From Candidatus Cloacimonadota bacterium (GTDB lineage Bacteria; Cloacimonadota; Cloacimonadia; JGIOTU-2), in NCBI GenBank assembly GCA_011043895.1, contig DRBZ01000116.1:1-20589 (forward strand): a stretch of DNA of 20,589 nucleotides, in the 5' to 3' direction. Positions within the stretch are counted from its first letter, which is position 1. Every line of letters starts with the position of its first letter. Positions 1-6,974 of this stretch are shown here, in pieces. A model generated the notes under the pieces. The model made no database searches. It saw nothing but the letters and a program-made list of their open reading frames with translations, and had not been told where the DNA came from. Both the position numbers and the translations under genes were made by a program.

Positions 1-233
1 AATACTAACAAAAGATGAGGGATGGTGAATATCGTCGCAAAGTACTAGCATAACAATGATTCACAAAGTATGGGAGACCCTTCTCCACCAGTCGGCGGAT
101 CAGGGTGGCAAATGCAAAGATGGATAAAAAACAATAGATTTCTAAAAAGCAATTTTCCACTCCAAGAATCCTGCAAACCATCTATTTACAGTATTTTTCG
201 GGATTTACCTCCAAATTCTTGGGGGTATCCCTG
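1..233. mobile_element. Right part of a ~295-bp non-coding repeat element (copy 1, cut by window edge)
   Basis: Bases 1-112 match 18467-18578 with only 7 mismatches by eye (about 94%) and no gaps. Bases 113-233 continue collinearly with 18579-18698 at roughly two-thirds identity with one net gap. The copy ends with the same right terminus, a CCTCCAAAT block followed by TTGGGGG and CCCTG. No convincing protein is encoded; the short open frame at 70-264 lies across the repeat and is not a gene. The left end and any target-site duplication lie outside the window. See the complete copy at 18404-18698. Confidence 0.85.
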
Positions 234-405
234 TTTTTTCTCCTATTTTCCCATCAAACCTTAATAATTTCCAACTTGTTACTTGTAAATCCACGAACCA
301 ATCTTTCCTAAACATAGTAGTTAAAATTGCCCAAATTATTCACCCACATCAAAAATTTGACATAAAATCAGGGTGGGACAATTTACGCAATCGTGGAGTT
401 TATAG

Positions 406-975
406 ATGAATATTGTTAAAGATCATATTGGTTGGATCGAAGTAATTTGTGGAAGCATGTTCAGCGGGAAGACCGAAGAACTTATCCGCAGGATGCGACG
501 TGTCCAAATTGCCAAACAGCAATATCAAATTTTCAAACCCACCATAGATGACCGTTATCATCACAAATACATTGTTTCACACAACAAATCAAAACTCGGC
601 TCAGTACAGGTTAAAAGTTCCAAGCAACTGTATGAGAGTGTTAGAAAAGAGACAGAAGTTGTTGGTATCGATGAAGCACAATTCTTTGATGAAGGACTTG
701 TTGAGGTCTGTCAAAAACTCGCTAATGAAGGTAAGCGTGTGATCGTTGCAGGGCTTGATCAGGATTATCTGGGCAGACCGTTCCATCCAATCCCTGAACT
801 CCTTGCAACAGCAGAATATATTACAAAAACCCTTGCGATCTGTACTCAATGCGGCAATCCGGCAAATAGGACACAGCGCCTTGTTGAGAGTGATGAAGAG
901 ATCCTTGTCGGAGAAAAGGATATTTACGAAGCTCGCTGCAGGAAATGTTTCCAGCCAATGGGAGAGAAGAAATGA
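406..975 (+). CDS. tdk: Thymidine kinase (type II, zinc-binding)
   Basis: Phosphorylates thymidine (and deoxyuridine) with ATP to feed dTMP salvage; cytoplasmic. The 189-residue length is normal for bacterial type II thymidine kinase. Visible motifs: P-loop GSMFSGKT at residues 16-23; IDEAQFF with the catalytic Glu90 and the DEAQ box at 89-92; the GLDQDYLGRPF segment leading into the substrate-binding lasso; and a zinc site made of CTQC (C146, C149) and CRKC (C178, C181). The start has a GGAG about 7 bases upstream. A TTGACA box lies at 357-362 but the -10 is poor, so a promoter in 234-405 is only possible. The gene heads a long + strand run and its TGA overlaps the next ATG. Confidence 0.97.
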   Translation: MNIVKDHIGWIEVICGSMFSGKTEELIRRMRRVQIAKQQYQIFKPTIDDRYHHKYIVSHNKSKLGSVQVKSSKQLYESVRKETEVVGIDEAQFFDEGLVEVCQKLANEGKRVIVAGLDQDYLGRPFHPIPELLATAEYITKTLAICTQCGNPANRTQRLVESDEEILVGEKDIYEARCRKCFQPMGEKK

Positions 976-1238
976 TCGCATTATTCCGCATTCTCGATAC
1001 TATCATCATGATCTATATATGGCTCATCATCATCAGAGCGATCGTATCATGGTTCAATCCAAACTATGGCAATCCGCTTATCCAGTTATTGATACGTCTC
1101 ACTGAGCCAGTCCTCGGTCCGGTCAGAAGATTGGTCCAGCGTTATATCACGATCAAAACCTTCGACATCTCTCCCATAGTGGTTATTTTATTATTAGAGG
1201 TTTTACGTAATTTGTTAATCAGAATATTAGTATATTAG
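972..1238 (+). CDS. YggT/YlmG family membrane protein
   Basis: An 88-residue hydrophobic protein. Residues 1 to about 27 and about 62-88 form membrane segments. Between them lie the family signatures SWFNPNYGNPL and LTEPVLGPVRR. YggT/YlmG proteins are inner-membrane proteins linked to cell division and membrane organisation; no enzymatic activity is established. The start chosen is the ATG overlapping the tdk stop as ATGA, preceded by a GGGAGAGAAG ribosome-binding site. An ATG 27 bases upstream in frame would add hydrophilic residues with no clear ribosome-binding site. The next gene encodes a DivIVA-domain protein, the same pairing as ylmG-divIVA of Gram-positive bacteria, which supports a division or morphology role. 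Confidence 0.9.
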   Translation: MIALFRILDTIIMIYIWLIIIRAIVSWFNPNYGNPLIQLLIRLTEPVLGPVRRLVQRYITIKTFDISPIVVILLLEVLRNLLIRILVY

Positions 1239-1245
1239 AGGAGCT

Positions 1246-1947
1246 ATGAAAGATTTTATATCATCCTCAGAAATTCGCGGAAAGGATTTTAATAAAACGC
1301 TGAGTGGCTACAGCAAACAGGAAGTAGATCTCTTTCTGCAAGCAATTGCAGATCAGTTTGAACAGCTTAATGATATCATCAAACGTCAGGAAAAAGAAAT
1401 TAAAGACAAGAATGATCTTATTGCTGGCATAGAAGACCAGAAAGACCTTATCAAACGCACCCTTCTCCTCGCTGAAAAACTAAAAGATGATACACTGAAG
1501 AGTGCAGATAAAGAAGCAAAGAACATTATCAAAGATGCTGAACTGTCCGCCAAAGAGCGAGTGAAAAAAGCAAAGGATTACCTCAGTATTCTTGAGCACG
1601 ATTATGTGAATCTTAAGGATAAGAAAAAATCATTCCTGCTGAATTTCAAATCACAGATAAAGACAATGCTCGACATGATAGAAGCAGAATTTGAGAAAGA
1701 TAAAGAGGATGCCAAGACCAAAACTCAAACACTTGCTACACCGGATATACCTGAACCAATTACAACATTTAGAGAATCACCTATAGAAAAGCAGGAATCC
1801 ACACCTTCAGAACAGAAATACGAACCAGAGAAAGATAAGCGAAAACCGGATAATGAACTTCCGATGGATGAACAGGAAGAAAAAACACCCAAAAAACCGA
1901 AATCAAGAATAAACTTCAGTTTAGGACCAAATGAAGAAGATCATTGA
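1246..1947 (+). CDS. DivIVA-domain coiled-coil protein
   Basis: A 233-residue, highly charged protein. Residues 1-45 match the DivIVA/GpsB N-terminal lipid-binding and dimerisation region: a start near ISSSEIRGKDF, then LSGYSKQEVDLFL, equivalent to the GYxxxEVDxFL hallmark. Residues about 36-150 are a predicted long coiled coil rich in K, E and D. Residues about 155-233 are low-complexity, rich in P, E, K and T, and probably disordered. Such proteins sit on curved inner membrane and organise poles or septa. GAGGAG lies just before the ATG and the gap after YggT is 7 bases. In this non-Gram-positive setting the exact role is unknown; DivIVA membership is well supported by the N-terminus and by the YggT neighbour. 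Confidence 0.9.
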   Translation: MKDFISSSEIRGKDFNKTLSGYSKQEVDLFLQAIADQFEQLNDIIKRQEKEIKDKNDLIAGIEDQKDLIKRTLLLAEKLKDDTLKSADKEAKNIIKDAELSAKERVKKAKDYLSILEHDYVNLKDKKKSFLLNFKSQIKTMLDMIEAEFEKDKEDAKTKTQTLATPDIPEPITTFRESPIEKQESTPSEQKYEPEKDKRKPDNELPMDEQEEKTPKKPKSRINFSLGPNEEDH

Positions 1948-2752
1948 GCAAATTCCCGAATCAGTTGCATATATTCGCCAGCTATATGATAATGTTCCCG
2001 AAGTCGGCATAATTCTCGGAACCGGTCTTAATGAACTCACTCATATCATGGAGATTGATCTTGAGATTCCCTATCAGGACATTCCTCATTTCAGAATTTC
2101 TACTGCACCTTCACACCAAGGGAAAATGCTGTTTGGTTCTTTTCATGGCATCAATATCATTATCTTACAGGGGCGCTTACACTGTTATGAAGGATACTCT
2201 GCCTTGGAAACTACCTATCCTGTTTTTGTAATGAAAGAACTGGGTATTAAAACGCTTATTGTTACCAATGCGGTCGGCTCATTACGTCGAGACTTTGAAA
2301 TAGGAGATCTGATTGCGATAAAGGATCATATTAACCTGACGGGAATGAATCCGCTTGTAGGCAAGAATGATGGTAAGTTGGGCATCCGTTTTCCAAGTAT
2401 GCAGGATGCTTACTCAAAAGAATATCGTGAAGTTCTTAATAAAGCTTATATAGAATCAAAAATGGAATACAAGGAAGGAATATATGCTGGATTACTGGGA
2501 CCAAGTCTTGAAACACCCGCTGAATGCAAAATGTTAAAAACCATCGGTGCTGACATGGTGGGTATGTCAACAGTGCATGAGGTGATTGTAGGTGTGTATC
2601 TTGGCTTGAAGATCCTTGGAATTTCAACCATTACTAATCTTTCTAACCTCTTCCATAATGACACTCATGTGCAGGATGAAATCGAGCAGGTAGCAAAGAG
2701 TGCCCAGAAGAGATTGAAAGCACTTATCCAGAAATTTTTGATGGATAAGTAG
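1931..2752 (+). CDS. punA: Purine nucleoside phosphorylase (trimeric PNP/MTAP class)
   Basis: Cleaves inosine or guanosine (and deoxy forms) with phosphate to the free base and (deoxy)ribose-1-phosphate. The 273-residue length is typical of the trimeric class. Visible motifs: GTGL at residues 30-33 (phosphate loop); GRLHCYEGY at 81-89 with the phosphate-binding His and the HxYEG box; TNAVGSL at 112-118; DHIN at 132-135; GPSLETPAE at 190-198 with the purine-binding Glu; MSTVHEV at 212-218; and Asn236 in ITN, the position of the base-contacting Asn. The ATG overlaps the divIVA end by 17 bases, with AGGA upstream, implying translational coupling. It probably works with the thymidine kinase, nucleotidase and cytidine deaminase in this window in salvage. 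Confidence 0.95.
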   Translation: MKKIIEQIPESVAYIRQLYDNVPEVGIILGTGLNELTHIMEIDLEIPYQDIPHFRISTAPSHQGKMLFGSFHGINIIILQGRLHCYEGYSALETTYPVFVMKELGIKTLIVTNAVGSLRRDFEIGDLIAIKDHINLTGMNPLVGKNDGKLGIRFPSMQDAYSKEYREVLNKAYIESKMEYKEGIYAGLLGPSLETPAECKMLKTIGADMVGMSTVHEVIVGVYLGLKILGISTITNLSNLFHNDTHVQDEIEQVAKSAQKRLKALIQKFLMDK

Positions 2753-2765
2753 GAAGGAGAACTGC

Positions 2766-3149
2766 ATGGATAGTGAAAAGCTGGATTTTTATCGTGAGAA
2801 ACTTATGGCACAGAGAAAAAAGGTCGTTAAGATAATCGAAGGAATAGACGAAAACTGGAGTCAGAACATTCGTGATGCTGTGGGTAATGTATCTGCGTAT
2901 GCCACACATATTGCCGATCTTGGTACAGACTCCAACGAGCGTGAAAAGGAAACCTACATGCTGGAAAGAGAACTGAAGAATCTTAAAAATATCGATGGAG
3001 CGCTTAAACGCATCCATGACAAGACCTACGGAATATGCAGTTACTGTGGAAATGATATTTCGGATTCCAGACTGAATGCCATTCCTCATACAGAATTCTG
3101 CATCGACTGCAAAAGAAACGAAGAAAGGATCAATCATAATCACAGATAA
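2766..3149 (+). CDS. DksA/TraR-family C4 zinc-finger protein
   Basis: A 127-residue protein with an N-terminal coiled coil (about 5-85) and a C4 zinc finger: CSYC (C91, C94) and CIDC (C112, C115), with GNDISDSRLNAIPHTEF between them. The segment HIADLGTDSNERE at about 48-60 is the coiled-coil tip seen in DksA-like proteins outside Proteobacteria; its acidic residues would enter the RNA polymerase secondary channel. DksA modulates transcription with ppGpp, especially rRNA promoters. The family is certain; equivalence to E. coli DksA is likely but not shown. A strong GGAAGGAG lies 6 bases before the ATG. The lspA reading frame overlaps or abuts the 3' end. Confidence 0.92.
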   Translation: MDSEKLDFYREKLMAQRKKVVKIIEGIDENWSQNIRDAVGNVSAYATHIADLGTDSNEREKETYMLERELKNLKNIDGALKRIHDKTYGICSYCGNDISDSRLNAIPHTEFCIDCKRNEERINHNHR

Positions 3150-3678
3150 AGTAAGTGGTTATCGAAAATACGTAGTTATATTTCTCCTTTTCGTTGCCCT
3201 TGATCAGTTTTCAAAAATGGCAATACGCCATCTTTTTGCCCATACTGCAGATACGACACTTCCAATATTCGGTAATTTTTTCAGATTCACCCTCGTAAAG
3301 AACCAGGGAGCAGTTTTCGGGATCAATCCTCAAATGGGTAATTTTACCAATATTGTTTTTATCATTGCCTCTATAATTGCCTCCGGAATAATTTTTTTCC
3401 TTTTTATTAAAAATGATAATTCTATTGCGCGTTTCAGTTTTACTCTCATCCTAAGCGGAGCAGTCGGCAATCTTATTGATAGAATATCTTTTGGAAAAGT
3501 AACTGACTTCCTTGACGTCGATTTTTTTAATATTTCCCTTGGGAATTGGCATATTGAGCGCTGGTATGTTTTCAATATTGCTGATTCATGTATTGTTATA
3601 GGTGTGATATTATTGATAATATATTACCTTTTTGTGGAACAGCCTGCAAAAAGCAAAGAAATAATGGAGAAAGAATGA
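3076..3678 (+). CDS. lspA: Lipoprotein signal peptidase (signal peptidase II); start uncertain
   Basis: An inner-membrane aspartyl protease that removes lipoprotein signal peptides after lipidation. All family blocks are present: LDQFSK in the first membrane helix, KNQGAVFG, SGAVGNLIDR, VTDFLDV and VFNIADSCIVIG; the catalytic aspartates are those of GNLIDR and FNIAD. Four membrane helices can be traced. The coordinates use the only in-frame ATG, but that codon lies 74 bases inside dksA, has no clear ribosome-binding site and adds about 20 unusual hydrophilic residues. A good AAAGGA at 3124-3129 instead points to translation starting at ATC 3133, ATA 3136 or ATC 3139, giving a normal-length N-terminus. 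No in-frame GTG or TTG exists there. The stop overlaps the next ATG by 4 bases. Confidence 0.92.
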   Translation: MPFLIQNSASTAKETKKGSIIITDKVSGYRKYVVIFLLFVALDQFSKMAIRHLFAHTADTTLPIFGNFFRFTLVKNQGAVFGINPQMGNFTNIVFIIASIIASGIIFFLFIKNDNSIARFSFTLILSGAVGNLIDRISFGKVTDFLDVDFFNISLGNWHIERWYVFNIADSCIVIGVILLIIYYLFVEQPAKSKEIMEKE

Positions 3679-5753
3679 AAATTTTAAAGAGATTTATCTT
3701 TATAGTAATCATCAGTTTATTATTCGGATTTCAGAGCTTAATAGCGAATGACCTTTTCTTTTCTGAATACATTGAAGGTAGCTCGCAGAACAAAGCTCTG
3801 GAAATTTTTAATGGTTCTGATGCCACGATCAATCTGACTGACTATCGCATTGCACAATCTGTAAATGGAAACGGCTGGCAATACTGGCATGAATTTCCCA
3901 CAGGTTCAACACTTGATCCTGGAGATGTATGGGTCATGACGACTGATGAAGCAGCAGCAGAAATGCAGGCAGTTGCAGATGAGATACTTTCATACCCAAG
4001 TGTCGTGCATCATAATGGCGATGATGCTCGTGGGCTGGAATACTCTACAGACGGTGGAGTGACCTGGACATTGATCGATATTATAGGAGATCCGGATGAA
4101 GATCCAGGTGATGGCTGGGATGTTGCCGGAACACCTTCCGCTACCAAAGATCATACGCTTGTTCGAAAATCTTCTATTGCCGAAGGCTCCATCAATTGGG
4201 CAGCTTCTGCAGGAACAAATGCAGATGATTCTGAATGGATCGTGTATCCTGTCGACACATTTGAATATCTTGGAACGCACGGTGAAAATGACACAACTCC
4301 TCCCACTCTTGTCAGTGCCGCAGCTAATACCAGTACCTCTGTTGAGGTTACTTTCAGCGAACAGGTTGACCAGACCACTGCACAGACTTACACAAATTAT
4401 ACAATCAACGATCTTACTGTAACTGATGCGATCCTGCAGTCGGGTGGTATGACTGTCGAATTGATAACAGGAGAACAGGAAGCAGGATATGCATATACGA
4501 TCACTGTAAGTAATATAGAAGATCTTGCAGGTAATGTTATTGATGCTGGAAGTACAATAGGATTTACCGGTTATGAGGAAGGCCCAACTACCGGACAGCT
4601 CATGTTCTCTGAATATATCGAAGGTTCTGCGAACAATAAAGCTCTTGAATTATATAATTCCTCTTCGCAAACAGTCTATCTTGATAATTATCGCATTGCA
4701 CAATCTGTAAATGGACAGGGCTGGCAATACTGGCACGAATTTCCCGTTGGAGCAACCCTTGCTCCCGGTGATGTATGGGTGATCGTTGCTGATGAAGCAT
4801 CACAGACACTGCTTAATGCTTCAGATGAACAGCTTTCCTATCCCAGCGTGGTGCATTTTAATGGAAACGATGCACGCGGCATCGAAATGACGACAGATAA
4901 CGGTGCCACATGGACGCTTATCGATGTGATCGGTGATCCCAACGAAGATCCCGGTACGGGGTGGGATGTGGCTGGTGTAGCTGCTGCAACCTATGATCAC
5001 ACACTTGTGCGTAAGACATCAATTGAAACAGGAAATACTGACTGGACGGCTTCTGCAGGAACAAATACAGATGATTCTGAATGGATCGTGTATCCACTGG
5101 ATACCTTTGATTATATTGGAACTCATGGAGGTGGAGTTGGTGGAAACGTGGTTCTCTCCAACCTTGATCCTGCACCTGGCGAAGCAGTTACCGTCACACT
5201 TACCTATGCCCAACAACTGGTCGATCCAATCCTCTATTGGGGAACTATACTTCAGGATCCTTTCTCCGAAATCCCGATGAGTCCTGTAAAAGATTATTCA
5301 TGGGAAGCAGAGATTCCTGGCCAAACAAGTGGAACCATAGTTTATTTCTATATTGCTGCAACAGATACTGCAGGAAATCCGATTCTCTTCCCTGACGGAG
5401 CTCCGGATGATGTACTTGAATATGATTATGCACTTAATGATTTTCAGGCAATCCTGAAAGTTCCTCATTACACATTCTCTCCTTTGCTTGGAGAAACCTT
5501 CCAGATACAATACAGTGCCCGTGAAGGAGATAAAGTAGTTCTACGTCTTTACAACAGCGAGGGTGTACTGGTTAACACATTCACTAACGAATTCTCGTCG
5601 GGCACAAAGACCATTGAGTGGAACGGGAAAGATGATAATTGGAATACCCTACCCCCTGGTCTTTACATCTGTCATTTAGAAGTTATTAATCCAGATAACG
5701 GCGATATCAAGCATGCAAAAGCTCCGATCGTCATATCTGCACCTCTTAAATAA
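3675..5753 (+). CDS. Secreted surface protein with two lamin-tail domains and a FlgD-like C-terminal domain
   Basis: A 692-residue protein. Residues 1-24 form a signal peptide (basic start, then a hydrophobic stretch, ending SLIA). Domains by eye: lamin-tail domain 1 at about 26-204 (FSEYIEGSSQNKALEIF start); a SbsA-like Ig domain at about 207-300 opening with DTTPPTLVSA; lamin-tail domain 2 at about 308-486; an unassigned beta domain at about 490-585; and a FlgD-like Ig domain at about 595-690 (VVLRLYNSEG, EWNGKDDNW, LPPGLYICHL). The last type is common at the C-terminus of secreted proteins of FCB bacteria, where it can act as a sorting or surface-anchoring domain. The start is the ATG overlapping lspA (ATGA), with GGAGAAAG before it; the upstream in-frame ATG at 3588 lies inside lspA. 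No enzyme motif is seen. Confidence 0.9.
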   Translation: MKILKRFIFIVIISLLFGFQSLIANDLFFSEYIEGSSQNKALEIFNGSDATINLTDYRIAQSVNGNGWQYWHEFPTGSTLDPGDVWVMTTDEAAAEMQAVADEILSYPSVVHHNGDDARGLEYSTDGGVTWTLIDIIGDPDEDPGDGWDVAGTPSATKDHTLVRKSSIAEGSINWAASAGTNADDSEWIVYPVDTFEYLGTHGENDTTPPTLVSAAANTSTSVEVTFSEQVDQTTAQTYTNYTINDLTVTDAILQSGGMTVELITGEQEAGYAYTITVSNIEDLAGNVIDAGSTIGFTGYEEGPTTGQLMFSEYIEGSANNKALELYNSSSQTVYLDNYRIAQSVNGQGWQYWHEFPVGATLAPGDVWVIVADEASQTLLNASDEQLSYPSVVHFNGNDARGIEMTTDNGATWTLIDVIGDPNEDPGTGWDVAGVAAATYDHTLVRKTSIETGNTDWTASAGTNTDDSEWIVYPLDTFDYIGTHGGGVGGNVVLSNLDPAPGEAVTVTLTYAQQLVDPILYWGTILQDPFSEIPMSPVKDYSWEAEIPGQTSGTIVYFYIAATDTAGNPILFPDGAPDDVLEYDYALNDFQAILKVPHYTFSPLLGETFQIQYSAREGDKVVLRLYNSEGVLVNTFTNEFSSGTKTIEWNGKDDNWNTLPPGLYICHLEVINPDNGDIKHAKAPIVISAPLK
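3750..5132 (+). repeat. Long internal duplication encoding the two lamin-tail domains
   Basis: About 3750-4286 and 4596-5132 are paralogous copies at a fixed offset of 846 bases (282 codons). Some stretches are nearly identical at the DNA level: 4203-4249 and 5049-5095 differ at one of 47 positions, and the segment beginning TATCGCATTGCACAATCTG at 3843 recurs at 4689. Other parts have drifted. The mosaic of identical and diverged blocks suggests duplication followed by partial gene conversion or strong local constraint. Confidence 0.88.
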
Positions 5754-5770
5754 ATTTTGAAAGGATACAA

Positions 5771-6649
5771 ATGAAAAAAGTAAGCTTTGTAATCATTACG
5801 ATCCTTCTTCTCTCATCTCTATGCTCCGCAGAAATCACTTCCAATGTCTTTGGTAACTACATTCCTTCTGCAAGAGCACGGGGAATGTCCGGGGCTTTTA
5901 TTGCCAGTTGTGATGATCCCAATGCAATATTCTTTAACCCGGGTGCACTTGCTGTAGCAAGTCAGGGAATCAACTTAGGCTATTCACGACTCTTCAACAA
6001 TGAATTTGAAGTCCTTATGAATGGTGCACTTACCTACAAGTTACCAGGAAAATTCGGTACTGTGGCTTTGGGTATTCAGGCAATGGACGTTGAGTATGGA
6101 GGAATTAAACTTCAACAAGAAGGCACGTACTCTATTGCTCACTCTTTCCTTCTAATGGGAGACGTTCACTCGCAGTTTTATATTGGCTATGGATTGAATC
6201 TATATTATCTGAAATTCGGTGAAACTGTTGGCGGTATCGATCCCGGAAACCAGACTTCTTACGGTATCAACATTGGTGCGCTTGCCACATTGCATCAGAG
6301 AACACATGTTGCTTTTTCAGTACGAAATGTAAACAATCCCACCATGGGTTCCGATCAGACATTTGATCTTCCTCAATACCTTGCGCTTGGTGTGTCTTAC
6401 GAACCTTATGATGGAGTGATTACAGAGATAGACCTATCGCAGAAACTTGGCGAGCAAACCAAGATTCTGGCAGGTATCGAATTTGAGATCATTGATAATT
6501 TTTGGTTGCGTACTGGTGCTTCCACCTATCCAAACAGCATATCGGGCGGTTTTGGTGTGTTATTTAAAGGCGTAAAAGTGGATTATGGCTTCAATACTCA
6601 CCCTGTGATGCCTCTTACGCATCAATTTTCTCTCGGCTATTTATTTTAA
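5771..6649 (+). CDS. PorV/PorQ-like outer-membrane beta-barrel protein
   Basis: A 292-residue protein with a signal peptide ending at about residue 20 (SSLCSA). The N-terminal mature segment at about 33-61 (SARARGMSGAF, then DDPNAIFFNPGALA) is the hallmark of PorV/PorQ and related FadL-type barrels. The remainder is alternating beta strands with many glycines and aromatic residues, and the last residue is Phe, as expected of a BAM substrate. PorV is the outer-membrane carrier of type IX secretion in Bacteroidota. Here the adjacent upstream gene is a secreted protein with a FlgD-like C-terminal domain, so a cargo/carrier relation is plausible but inferred. AAAGGA lies 7 bases before the ATG; the gap after the previous gene is 17 bases. 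Confidence 0.85.
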   Translation: MKKVSFVIITILLLSSLCSAEITSNVFGNYIPSARARGMSGAFIASCDDPNAIFFNPGALAVASQGINLGYSRLFNNEFEVLMNGALTYKLPGKFGTVALGIQAMDVEYGGIKLQQEGTYSIAHSFLLMGDVHSQFYIGYGLNLYYLKFGETVGGIDPGNQTSYGINIGALATLHQRTHVAFSVRNVNNPTMGSDQTFDLPQYLALGVSYEPYDGVITEIDLSQKLGEQTKILAGIEFEIIDNFWLRTGASTYPNSISGGFGVLFKGVKVDYGFNTHPVMPLTHQFSLGYLF

Positions 6650-6667
6650 TTTGCAAAAGAGGTCACT

Positions 6668-6973
6668 ATGAAAAATAGCAAAAATAGAGAAGAAAACAGT
6701 AACTCATCAGCTGTGATAAAGGGCTTGATTAAACTTATTTTTAACTTCCTCAATCATCTGATAAAAGACTGGGAGAATAAGTTCAGCAGTAAGGGTTATC
6801 GAGAACTTTCTCAGAAATATGATGTGATAGAGAAAAAGGTTTTTAAAGATATCAAAGATCTGAACACAAAGATTGAGAAGCTCACAACAAGAATTTTCTG
6901 GCTCAATCTTCTGGCGGCAGTGATGTTCTGTTGTGTGATCATTGAGCTTATACTTATTATACAAATGGGTTAA
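6668..6973 (+). CDS. Small coiled-coil protein with one C-terminal membrane helix
   Basis: A 101-residue protein that I do not recognise. Residues 1-16 are polar and rich in N, S and K. An amphipathic stretch at about 17-36 (VIKGLIKLIFNFLNHLIKDW) is followed by a probable coiled coil at about 46-70 and a hydrophobic membrane helix at about 73-98. There is no signal peptide, so it is likely tail-anchored in the inner membrane. GAGGT before the ATG, an 18-base gap behind the PorV-like gene and a 1-base gap before the HhH-barrel gene indicate co-translation and support a real gene. Its place between two envelope genes suggests a small accessory role at the membrane, but nothing in the sequence shows what it does. 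Confidence 0.75.
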   Translation: MKNSKNREENSNSSAVIKGLIKLIFNFLNHLIKDWENKFSSKGYRELSQKYDVIEKKVFKDIKDLNTKIEKLTTRIFWLNLLAAVMFCCVIIELILIIQMG

Positions 6974-6974
6974 T

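Noticed and set aside
70..264. 64-residue open frame at the window start
   Set aside because: It lies mostly inside the repeat element; the matching frame is not kept in the second copy, and the composition is not protein-like.
601..981. 126-residue minus-strand frame
   Set aside because: Antisense to tdk, which has all catalytic and zinc motifs; no ribosome-binding site.
2724..3143. 139-residue minus-strand frame
   Set aside because: Antisense to the DksA/TraR zinc-finger gene; no recognisable motif.
6942..6974. Upstream ATG for the HhH-barrel gene
   Set aside because: It would prepend residues overlapping the previous gene before a clear signal peptide that begins at 6975.
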